Both the position numbers and the translations under genes were made by a program. A stretch of 11,804 bases of DNA from Sphingobacteriia bacterium (GTDB taxonomy: Bacteria > Bacteroidota > Bacteroidia > NS11-12g > UBA955), in contig JAGKXC010000057.1 of the NCBI GenBank assembly GCA_021151535.1, positions 1 through 11,804 on the forward strand. The letters run 5' to 3'. Shown here piece after piece: positions 5,996-11,804 of this stretch (its first letter is position 1; each line of letters begins with the position of its first letter). The notes below the pieces were generated by a model. It worked only from the letters and a program-made list of their open reading frames with translations. It was not told where the DNA came from and searched no databases.

Positions 5996-6048
5996 ATTTG
6001 AAATCCAAATACAATTTCTGCCACTTATTTTTCGTTTATGGTCCGAAT

Positions 6049-6540
6049 ATGACCAAACCCAATTCAACCAAAGCAACCCAATGGATGATCGCCCTATCGA
6101 TCATCGCAATTTTCACCCCATTTGTTTACATGGAAATTGGGCCGAAGGGCATTGAATATTACGGAAAAAACGTGCCCAATATCTACATATTTGGTGGCTA
6201 CATTTTTGGGAAAGACACTTCATTCTGGGGAATAAATTTCGCTTATAAATTTCAACTTTTCGCCATTCTTGTTTATATCGCCCTCATCTACAACTACAAA
6301 CAACGTCAAAAACCAACACAACTTTTATTTAGCACATTGCTTTTGATTTTATTTCCATTTTGGCTAGAATTATACGTTGGGGGAGTAAAAAACAATAGCG
6401 ATGCGGCAGACTTAACCATTTACCCTATGCCTGGCTTAATCATTTGGGCAGTAATTTTAATACTCAATTTGTGGATTCTATTCAAACATAACAATTCAAA
6501 AAAATCAACCCAAACAGCAATAAATGGATCAACAAACTAG
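6049..6540 (+). CDS. four-helix membrane protein, unknown function
   Basis: I take the ATG at 6049 (163 residues). The frame is open further upstream to a GTG at 5983, but that codon is in the terminator stem of repeat copy 3. Four membrane helices are visible at about residues 12-30, 62-82, 90-110 and 128-145. An extra-membrane loop of about 30 residues (GPKGIEYYGK to GKDTSFWG) sits between helices 1 and 2, and a polar, lysine- and asparagine-rich tail follows the last helix. No catalytic or transport motif is recognisable. A near-match to the -7 box, TATTTTTCG with one extra T, lies at 6026-6034, 14 bases before the start. The next gene starts 87 bases after this stop with its own promoter box. 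Confidence 0.7.
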   Translation: MTKPNSTKATQWMIALSIIAIFTPFVYMEIGPKGIEYYGKNVPNIYIFGGYIFGKDTSFWGINFAYKFQLFAILVYIALIYNYKQRQKPTQLLFSTLLLILFPFWLELYVGGVKNNSDAADLTIYPMPGLIIWAVILILNLWILFKHNNSKKSTQTAINGSTN

Positions 6541-6615
6541 ATTTTGTGAATCTTATTAATGCTAGGCCGAAGCAACAACACTAACATCGACATTACCGAT
6601 TCAACTCAACATACA

Positions 6616-6623
6616 TACCTTTG
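6616..6623 (+). promoter_or_regulatory. -7 box (TACCTTTG) that fixes the GNAT start
   Basis: TACCTTTG is an exact match to TAnnTTTG and is followed by only four bases (CCAC) before the ATG at 6628. Transcription would begin at or near the start codon, giving a leaderless or nearly leaderless mRNA. It rules against the upstream in-frame ATG at 6559. No TTG is seen at -33. Confidence 0.55.
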
Positions 6624-6627
6624 CCAC

Positions 6628-7143
6628 ATGATTCGCCGTGGGAACCCCAATGATGCTCAATTGCTGCAAACTCTTGGAAGAAAAACCTTCGATGATACCT
6701 TTGGGAATACCTGCACCAAAGAAGATATGAAGTATGTGCTGGATTTGTTTTTCAATGAGAAACAGTGCCTAGAGGAACTTTCCGACGATCAAGATAACTT
6801 CTTCTTTTTCGAAGAAGATGGCATCGCCAAAGGATACATACGTATGAACAAAAAGCATGAATGTCCAATCGATGAGATCAAAAACGCCAATCCCATTGAG
6901 TTGGTGCGGTTATATGTTTTGAAAGACCATCATGGTGCAGGTGTTGCCAATGCGCTAATGGATTTTGCTTTTGAATTTGCCAAAAGCCAGGGCTGCCAAA
7001 CCATTTACCTATCCGTTTGGGAGTATAATTTCAGGGCCCGTGGTTTCTATGAAAAGCACGGATTCAAAAACACAGGTATCAAGAACGACTTCCCACTGGG
7101 GTCTACCCCCCAAACCGATTATTGGTTTGTGAAAATGTTGTAA
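6628..7143 (+). CDS. GNAT-family N-acetyltransferase
   Basis: The protein has 171 residues from the ATG at 6628. MIRRGNPNDAQLLQTLGRKT is a standard GNAT first strand and helix, whereas the 23 extra residues from the ATG at 6559 are not family-like. The acetyl-CoA site, motif A, is at about residues 91-112: ELVRLYVLKDHHGAGVANAL, with HHGAGVA as the pyrophosphate loop. Motif B is at about 131-146 (NFRARGFYEKHGF). These proteins transfer an acetyl group from acetyl-CoA to an amine in the cytoplasm. The substrate could be a small amine, a polyamine, an antibiotic or a protein N-terminus and cannot be told from sequence. The gene has its own promoter box immediately upstream. Its GC content is visibly higher than that of the first 3 kb. 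Confidence 0.92.
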   Translation: MIRRGNPNDAQLLQTLGRKTFDDTFGNTCTKEDMKYVLDLFFNEKQCLEELSDDQDNFFFFEEDGIAKGYIRMNKKHECPIDEIKNANPIELVRLYVLKDHHGAGVANALMDFAFEFAKSQGCQTIYLSVWEYNFRARGFYEKHGFKNTGIKNDFPLGSTPQTDYWFVKML

Positions 7144-7197
7144 CCCAACATCCTCAAATTTCCTTAATATTGAACCCAACGCAAAACACGAAAACCC

Positions 7198-7608
7198 ATG
7201 GAACAAAAACTCCCCCTACCTCCCTTTAACTTCGATACCGCTGCCCAAAAAGTCCAAATTGCAGAAAACGCTTGGAATACCAAAGACCCCGAAAAAGTGT
7301 GTTTGGCTTATACGATTGATACTGAATGGCGAAATCGCGACCAATTCATTAATGGCAGAGAAGAAGTGAAGCAATTCCTCATCGCCAAATGGAATAAAGA
7401 ATTGGAATACAAACTAAAAAAAGAACTTTGGGCCTTTACCGATAACAAAATCGCAGTGAGATTCGAGTACGAATGGCATGATCAAAACGGCCAATGGTTT
7501 CGATCTTATGGCAATGAGAATTGGGAATTCGACGAAAACGGCTTTATGAAAAAGCGATTTGCTAGTATCAACGACTTACCCATACAAGAATCAGAAAGAA
7601 GATTGTAA
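7198..7608 (+). CDS. DUF1348 family protein, NTF2-like fold
   Basis: The 136-residue protein matches the DUF1348 (nuclear transport factor 2-like) family along its whole length. Hallmarks are AENAWNTKDPEKVCLAYT near the start, then TEWRNRDQFINGREEVKQFL, KELWAFTDNKIAVRFEYEWH and GQWFRSYGNENWEF, ending in ASINDLPI. The family folds as a small cone-shaped alpha+beta barrel and is soluble and cytoplasmic. No reaction is established, so no function beyond the fold should be assigned. The length is typical, and the ATG at 7198 gives the usual N-terminus. A weak -7-like box (TAATATTG, 7165-7172) lies 25 bases upstream. No signal peptide is present. The acetyltransferase lies 54 bases upstream on the same strand. 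Confidence 0.93.
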   Translation: MEQKLPLPPFNFDTAAQKVQIAENAWNTKDPEKVCLAYTIDTEWRNRDQFINGREEVKQFLIAKWNKELEYKLKKELWAFTDNKIAVRFEYEWHDQNGQWFRSYGNENWEFDENGFMKKRFASINDLPIQESERRL

Positions 7609-7656
7609 GTTTTTGCAATTTTCGCAAATGCTCATCTCCCCAACTTGATTTTATCT

Positions 7657-7664
7657 TATTTTCG
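7657..7664 (+). promoter_or_regulatory. -7 box (TATTTTCG) next to the start codon
   Basis: TATTTTCG is followed by CACC and then the ATG at 7669, the same four-base spacing as for the acetyltransferase gene. It implies a leaderless or very short-leader transcript and rejects the in-frame TTG at 7645. The same eight bases recur at 8013-8020 and on the minus strand at 5087-5094. Confidence 0.5.
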
Positions 7665-7668
7665 CACC

Positions 7669-7953
7669 ATGATTTCTGAAAACACTTCACAAACTCAATC
7701 AAACTTAGAAACTTCAACTGCAGTAAACCAAGCCAACACATTACCCAAAATTCCAAAAAAATGGAAGTTGATGTTTGTTAGTTGGCTATTTGTTTATCCC
7801 GTAATTAATGTGATGTTTGCTTTGGTTTTCCCATTGGTAAAAGACTTCCCTCAACTACTTAAAACCCTAATATTTACAGTAATTTTAGTGCCGTTAATGG
7901 GATATTTCATCCCAATGATGCATAAAAAATTCTGGAATTGGATTGTAAAATAA
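7669..7953 (+). CDS. small two-helix membrane protein resembling the C-terminus of ABM-type monooxygenase proteins
   Basis: From the ATG at 7669 the protein has 94 residues. A polar N-terminus rich in Ser, Thr, Asn and Gln (about 1-30) precedes PKKWKLMFVSWLFVYPV and two membrane helices at about 35-55 and 63-83. It ends in a basic-aromatic tail (HKKFWNWIVK). The helical part, especially PKxWKxxxxxWLxxYP and the later VPLMGYFIP, resembles the membrane tail that follows the antibiotic biosynthesis monooxygenase (ABM) domain in some proteins. The ABM domain itself is absent here. This could be a stand-alone version or a remnant; the intact frame and promoter favour a real gene. The resemblance is from memory and needs a profile search. 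Function unknown. Confidence 0.7.
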   Translation: MISENTSQTQSNLETSTAVNQANTLPKIPKKWKLMFVSWLFVYPVINVMFALVFPLVKDFPQLLKTLIFTVILVPLMGYFIPMMHKKFWNWIVK

Positions 7954-7959
7954 TGACCC

Positions 7960-7990
7960 AATTCTGTTATGTAATATTATCAACAGAATT
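7960..7990 (+). repeat. 9-bp inverted repeat between two genes
   Basis: AATTCTGTT at 7960-7968 is the exact reverse complement of AACAGAATT at 7982-7990, with 13 bases between. It begins 7 bases after a stop codon and ends 22 bases before the -7 box at 8013. No T-tract follows, so it is a poor intrinsic terminator. It could be an operator for a dimeric regulator at the next promoter. Confidence 0.45.
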
Positions 7991-8012
7991 CCTAATAAAA
8001 CAAGATTTTCCA

Positions 8013-8020
8013 TATTTTCG
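8013..8020 (+). promoter_or_regulatory. -7 box (TATTTTCG) before a GTG start
   Basis: TATTTTCG is followed by six bases and then the GTG at 8027. The spacing parallels the boxes at 6616 and 7657, supporting the GTG as the true start and an almost leaderless mRNA. No TTG is seen about 19 bases upstream. Confidence 0.5.
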
Positions 8021-8026
8021 CAACGG

Positions 8027-8542
8027 GTGAGAAAGAAGATTCCAAAATCAATACAGTGTGCCAGAGCAACCTTTATTATGTTGCTCGCTTTGCTTATTGG
8101 TGGAATGCCGTTGATCCAATTGGGAACAAAATGCTATCAAAAGCATCAAATCAAGCTATCGCTTTTCCGCAATCCCAGTAGCTTACCTTTAACTAAAATT
8201 ATCATTCGGGGCGATCATCCGTTAGCTTCAAAAAACATCCAACCTATGGATGAAATTGAGTTTCAAGAAACTGAATATGATGTTATCAAAGTAGAACACA
8301 ACGCTACTGAAACTATATTATGGGTATTCAAAGACAATTTGGAAACCCAATTATCTGACCAAGCCGCTCATTCCAACAAGTCAGGCAACAAAATCAAAAA
8401 CAACTTTTTCAAAATCGATGCAATTGTTCAGGAATTAGCCATCAGTGAACCAGCTAAATTTGAAACTATTTTAAGCGTTCAGCCCATTATCGCCCTACAA
8501 AATGAGGCGCTCAAAGTTGTAAGCCCACCCCCACAAGGTTAA
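8027..8542 (+). CDS. single-pass anchored protein ending in PPPQG, unknown function
   Basis: The 171-residue protein starts at GTG 8027, supported by a promoter box 6 bases upstream. A basic N-terminus (MRKKIPKS) and one hydrophobic helix at about 13-31 suggest an inner-membrane anchor or uncleaved signal. The central part contains IEFQETEYDVIKVEHNATET, then ILWVFKDNLETQL, and the tail ends VVSPPPQG. In my recollection, small Bacteroidota proteins with a 'YDVVKvE ... D.kEeqL' core and a proline-rich end sit upstream of TonB-dependent receptor genes. They often carry His/Cys-rich stretches, which are missing here. A TonB receptor does lie downstream, beyond the M43 peptidase gene. The gap to the peptidase gene is 82 bases. 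The function is unknown; the family link is a recollection, not a search result. Confidence 0.65.
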   Translation: MRKKIPKSIQCARATFIMLLALLIGGMPLIQLGTKCYQKHQIKLSLFRNPSSLPLTKIIIRGDHPLASKNIQPMDEIEFQETEYDVIKVEHNATETILWVFKDNLETQLSDQAAHSNKSGNKIKNNFFKIDAIVQELAISEPAKFETILSVQPIIALQNEALKVVSPPPQG

Positions 8543-8624
8543 TTTTTTATCCAAAACCATTTCAGAACCTAAGCCAAAAGCCTAGGCCATTCCTGTATGT
8601 TTTACGATCAAAAAATTAACCCTC

Positions 8625-10685
8625 ATGAAAAAAACTTTATTTACATTCATTTTTATAACTACATCTAGTATTTCAGTTGCTCAACATCAACCGTGTTCCA
8701 CTGATGAAAATTACAAAAAGCAAATCGAAAAAGATCCGAGTATTGAACTGAAATTTCAACAATTCCAATCTCAAGTTCAAACAAAAACTATTGCGCGAAG
8801 ATCTGCAAAAATTATTATCCCAGTTGTATTTCATGTAATGCATGATAATGGGATTGAAAACATATCCGAAGCACAAATCAAAGATGCCATCGCCCACTTA
8901 AATATCGATTACAACAGACAAAATGCAGACACCTCAAAAACTAGAGATTTATTTAAATCAGTGGCTTCGAATTGTGAAATTGAATTTCGTTTAGCTTCAA
9001 AAGACCCAAAAGGCAATTGTACTAATGGTATCGTTCGATACCAAACTTCTTTAACTAATAATGCAGACGACAATATAAAACCGCTAAGTGTTTGGCCATC
9101 AGATCATTATTACAATGTTTGGGTGGTAAAATCCATCACTTCCACTTCATCTTTAGGGACCATATTAGGATATGCTCAATTCCCATGGACAGGTTTATAT
9201 AGAACCGATGGTGTTATTATTCGTCATGATATGGTTGGAACGATTGGAACAGCTGCCGGAAATAATTATTTAAACAGAACACTTACCCATGAAACTGGGC
9301 ACTGGCTTGGTTTATTTCACACTTTTCAAGGCGCTTGTAGTGATGGCGATTTTTGCGATGATACACCTCCCGTTAAAGAACCAAGTTTTAACATTTGTTT
9401 ACCATCAGTGCAAAATACATGTGATTCCGATATGCCTGACTTAATTGATCAATATGAAAATTATATGGATTACTCAGACGGGAAATGCCAAAACATGTTT
9501 TCAAAAGACCAAAAAAACAGAATGCTCTGGGCGATCAATCTCCATCGAAGCTTATTGGTAAATCAAGAGAATATGGATAGAACTGGAATGAATAATCCAT
9601 TATCTAATTGTGCACCCAAAGCCCAATTTTATGCAGTTACACCCAATATTTGTGCTGGCAACAAAGTTCAATTCAATGATATTTCATACCAAAATACATC
9701 CAATTTAAATTATCAATGGCATTTTGAAAATGGAATTCCTGAAAATTCAACAGATAAAAATCCATCTATTTTATTCCCACACCATTCACACAATTCTGTA
9801 ACCCTCATTGTTAGTAACCAACAAGGATCAGATACTATAACTTACGAAAACTATATTCATGCTTTAGCTCCGTGGGAAGATAAACCTACATCCATTTCAG
9901 AATCTTTTGAAACTGGAATTCCAAAAACATGGCATTTTGAAGGAAATACCACCAATATCTGGACACCAACATCTAGGTCTTCTTTTATTGGCTCAACATC
10001 AGCAATGATTATTAATGGATTTGGGAAGGCCAATGAAGTAAACAAACTAATTACTTCACAATATGACATTTCAGGCAGTAACCCAACACTTACTTTTCAA
10101 TATGCCTTTTGTCAAAGAACTTTTGACGGGGGACAAACTAAAACTAACGACAAATTAACCTTCAAAATCTCATTAGATTGTGGTAAGACATGGACTAACA
10201 AATGGTTTAAACAGGGCGCATCTCTTAGTACGCTTCCAAATGAAGGCATGTTACTTCCAGGAATGGACTTTTTTCCTGCGAACCAAATTAGTTGGAAAAG
10301 TGCAACCATTGATCTATCTAGTATTGATGCAATTGCACGTAGAAATGTGTTGTTTATGTGGGAATTTATCAGTGACGCTGGTAACAATCTTTTTATTGAT
10401 GATATTAATCTTTCACAAACATTAGGAAGGCTAGCAATAAACGTACATCAATTATCCATTAACAATCCAGTGTCTAACAATGTAATTCAGGTATCGTCCG
10501 ACTTATTCCTAACACCCAATTGCCAAATTTTTATTACAGATTTATTAGGAAAAACTTTGTTGAATTTCACTCCAGTTAATAACCAGGCTCAACAAAATTG
10601 GGAATCCGATCTGCACCCAGGCACATATATTTTCACCATTAAATCCAACAATTATTCCATTTCTAAAAAATTAATAATCGAATAA
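8625..10685 (+). CDS. secreted M43-family zinc metallopeptidase with PKD and T9SS sorting domains
   Basis: The 686-residue protein is built for export. A signal peptide covers 1-20 (ISVAQ|H). A short propeptide contains CSTDENY, whose Cys24 may be a cysteine switch. The pappalysin-like catalytic domain spans about 60-315. The extended zinc motif HExxHxxGxxH is complete: His222, Glu223, His226, Gly229 and His232. The Met-turn region NYMDYSDGKC follows (Met281), then the usual MFSKDQKNRM. A PKD-like domain spans about 330-415. A jelly-roll-like domain at about 425-597 starts at ESFETGIPKTW and ends FIDDINLS. The last 80 or so residues are a type A T9SS sorting domain (NPVSNN, ITDLLGKTL, PGTYIFTI, KKLIIE). 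It should be cleaved, secreted and probably surface-attached. Relatives include ulilysin and mirolysin; the substrate here is unknown. A TonB-dependent receptor gene follows. Confidence 0.95.
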   Translation: MKKTLFTFIFITTSSISVAQHQPCSTDENYKKQIEKDPSIELKFQQFQSQVQTKTIARRSAKIIIPVVFHVMHDNGIENISEAQIKDAIAHLNIDYNRQNADTSKTRDLFKSVASNCEIEFRLASKDPKGNCTNGIVRYQTSLTNNADDNIKPLSVWPSDHYYNVWVVKSITSTSSLGTILGYAQFPWTGLYRTDGVIIRHDMVGTIGTAAGNNYLNRTLTHETGHWLGLFHTFQGACSDGDFCDDTPPVKEPSFNICLPSVQNTCDSDMPDLIDQYENYMDYSDGKCQNMFSKDQKNRMLWAINLHRSLLVNQENMDRTGMNNPLSNCAPKAQFYAVTPNICAGNKVQFNDISYQNTSNLNYQWHFENGIPENSTDKNPSILFPHHSHNSVTLIVSNQQGSDTITYENYIHALAPWEDKPTSISESFETGIPKTWHFEGNTTNIWTPTSRSSFIGSTSAMIINGFGKANEVNKLITSQYDISGSNPTLTFQYAFCQRTFDGGQTKTNDKLTFKISLDCGKTWTNKWFKQGASLSTLPNEGMLLPGMDFFPANQISWKSATIDLSSIDAIARRNVLFMWEFISDAGNNLFIDDINLSQTLGRLAINVHQLSINNPVSNNVIQVSSDLFLTPNCQIFITDLLGKTLLNFTPVNNQAQQNWESDLHPGTYIFTIKSNNYSISKKLIIE

Positions 10686-10691
10686 CAATCT

Positions 10692-10716
10692 CCCCCAATA
10701 TCGAAAATATTGGGGG
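10692..10716 (+). terminator. strong hairpin between peptidase and receptor genes
   Basis: CCCCCAATAT pairs perfectly with ATATTGGGGG (10 pairs, five of them G-C) around a CGAAA loop, starting 6 bases after the peptidase stop. No clean T-tract follows (GTAGACGATTTTC), so it is an atypical terminator. It could equally be a 3' stability element or a partial block reducing receptor expression. Confidence 0.6.
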
Positions 10717-10743
10717 TAGACGATTTTCTCGAAATAAAATCTG

Positions 10744-11804
10744 ATGCTAAAAATCCTTAAACAAATCTGTCTCATTGGAATCTGCCTATCCCCTTTGCAT
10801 GTATTTGCCCAATTCCTTGATACTTCTTCCATTGAGGAAGTAACCGTTACTACCTACAAAGAAGAATCAATAAAGAAGTCAACGTTTAACATCGACCTCA
10901 TCCATGTTGATAGCCTAAAACGCTATGGGAACTTCAACTTAACAGATTTATTGGCCAAAACACCTGGCATTGCAATGCTTTCAACTGGCATCGGCATTTC
11001 CAAACCTGTAATTCGCGGACTATATGGCAATCGTGTACTGATATTGTTATCGGGCTTAAAATTCGACAATCAACAATGGCAAGAGGAACACGGATTGGGA
11101 ATTAGTGAAGCAGGTTTAGGCAAAGTAGAAATCATCAAAGGTCCGATGAGTGTGCTTTATGGATCGGAGGCTGTAGGTGGTGTAATTAACCTCATTGAAG
11201 AGCCAAAAGCTAAAATCGGTAAAACCGAATCTGATTTTCAGTTTAAGGGATATTCAAATACAGCGGGGTTCAGTTTGCAATATGGCGTTAAATCAAACAA
11301 AGGCAACAAGTGGAATCGCTTGAGAATCGGGATCGACAATCATACAGATTACTCAGATGGAACGGGGCGAAGGGTGTTAAACTCCAGATTTGACGGTTAT
11401 TTCTTGAAAGCAACTACAGGATTTCAGCGCAAGAATTGGATATCCAACAACCATTATATGGCCAGCTTTAACCGGTTTGGATTTATCTTCAACGATGTCT
11501 ACACTTTTGTAACTCCTGATGCCCGTTTCAGCAGAAATCTCGGCACAAATCCAGCTCACTATGTGATTCTCAACATGTTGGCTTCTGAGAATAAAATCGC
11601 CCTAAAAAAATCGATTTTACGCATCAACACAGGCATCCAATCCAATGAAAGAATGGAAAATGAAGGCAGCGGGGCGATATCCTTAAACATGCATCTGCTT
11701 ACATTGCAGTATATCGCAAAATGGGAAACCATTATCAACAGAAACAACCGATTGATTCTATCACAATTGAGCTCGTTTGAAAACAATCACAACTTTGGAG
11801 CACG
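10744..11804 (+). CDS. TonB-dependent outer-membrane receptor (5' part, cut by window edge)
   Basis: The frame is open from the ATG at 10744 to the window end, 353 complete codons with no stop. The signal peptide is residues 1-23 (VFAQ|F). A TonB-box-like segment EEVTVTT lies at about 31-37. The plug domain spans about 45-150: NLTDLLAKTPGI, then SKPVIRGLYGNRVLILLSGL, QQWQEEHG, VEIIKGPMSVLYGSEAVGGV. Barrel strands begin from about 160. It lacks the N-terminal carboxypeptidase-like domain of SusC proteins, so it looks like a classical siderophore- or metal-type receptor. The PVIRG / QQWxEEHG plug type is common in Bacteroidota, and the ligand cannot be assigned. It lies 27 bases after a strong hairpin. 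No Shine-Dalgarno site or clear promoter box precedes it. The C-terminal part lies outside the window. Confidence 0.93.
   Translation, partial: MLKILKQICLIGICLSPLHVFAQFLDTSSIEEVTVTTYKEESIKKSTFNIDLIHVDSLKRYGNFNLTDLLAKTPGIAMLSTGIGISKPVIRGLYGNRVLILLSGLKFDNQQWQEEHGLGISEAGLGKVEIIKGPMSVLYGSEAVGGVINLIEEPKAKIGKTESDFQFKGYSNTAGFSLQYGVKSNKGNKWNRLRIGIDNHTDYSDGTGRRVLNSRFDGYFLKATTGFQRKNWISNNHYMASFNRFGFIFNDVYTFVTPDARFSRNLGTNPAHYVILNMLASENKIALKKSILRINTGIQSNERMENEGSGAISLNMHLLTLQYIAKWETIINRNNRLILSQLSSFENNHNFGA

Noticed and set aside
5983..6048. GTG start extending the four-helix membrane protein by 22 residues
   Set aside because: The codon is inside the terminator stem of repeat copy 3, and the extension is repeat-derived sequence.
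5937..6155. 72-residue + strand reading frame crossing repeat copy 3
   Set aside because: It consists of translated repeat and terminator sequence (EPPKASQKCGAF) followed by an out-of-frame reading of the membrane-protein gene.
8571..8590. Terminator hairpin CCTAAGCCAAAAGCCTAGG
   Set aside because: The stem is interrupted by a mismatch and no T-tract follows.
10112..10387. 91-residue minus-strand frame inside the peptidase gene
   Set aside because: It is antisense to the well-supported jelly-roll-like domain and has no recognisable features.

Overview
The window reads as accessory chromosome of an AT-rich Bacteroidota (flavobacterial or sphingobacterial type). The grounds are: secreted proteins whose signal peptides end in 'AQ' or 'SQ', a C-terminal type IX secretion (T9SS) sorting domain on a metallopeptidase, a TonB-dependent outer-membrane receptor, almost no Shine-Dalgarno sequences, and promoter -7 boxes of the Bacteroidetes TAnnTTTG/TTCG type close to start codons. 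No rRNA, tRNA, CRISPR array, transposase or integrase was seen. No gene-free stretch exceeds 300 bases.

Layout. (1) 1-3889, all on +: a possible tail of a truncated gene, a two-helix membrane protein, a Crp/Fnr-type regulator, two adjacent and apparently paralogous outer-membrane barrel proteins, a small protein of unknown function with a GTG start, and a polytopic membrane protein. (2) 3936-5995: three same-strand copies of a repeat that ends in a rho-independent terminator hairpin. They bracket two unrelated cargoes: a secreted alpha/beta hydrolase (minus strand) between copies 1 and 2, and a MntA/HepT (MNT-HEPN) toxin-antitoxin pair between copies 2 and 3. (3) 6049-8542: five compact + strand genes (four-helix membrane protein, GNAT acetyltransferase, DUF1348/NTF2-like protein, small two-helix membrane protein, single-pass protein ending in PPPQG). 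Three of them have a -7 box 4-6 nt before the start codon. (4) 8625-11804: a secreted multidomain M43-family zinc metallopeptidase exported by T9SS, a strong hairpin, and the first 353 codons of a TonB-dependent receptor cut by the window edge.

How the genes may work together. The regulator and the two barrels behind it look like a small regulated envelope locus. MntA/HepT is a self-contained stress or defence module in which the antitoxin AMPylates the HEPN toxin. The 171-aa anchored protein, the peptidase and the receptor may form a surface nutrient or metal acquisition cluster, but their linkage is inferred from proximity only. The most unusual structure is the repeat-bounded, cassette-like arrangement at 3936-5995, which looks like a site that has taken up gene cargo repeatedly. 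No completely new system can be demonstrated from sequence alone.
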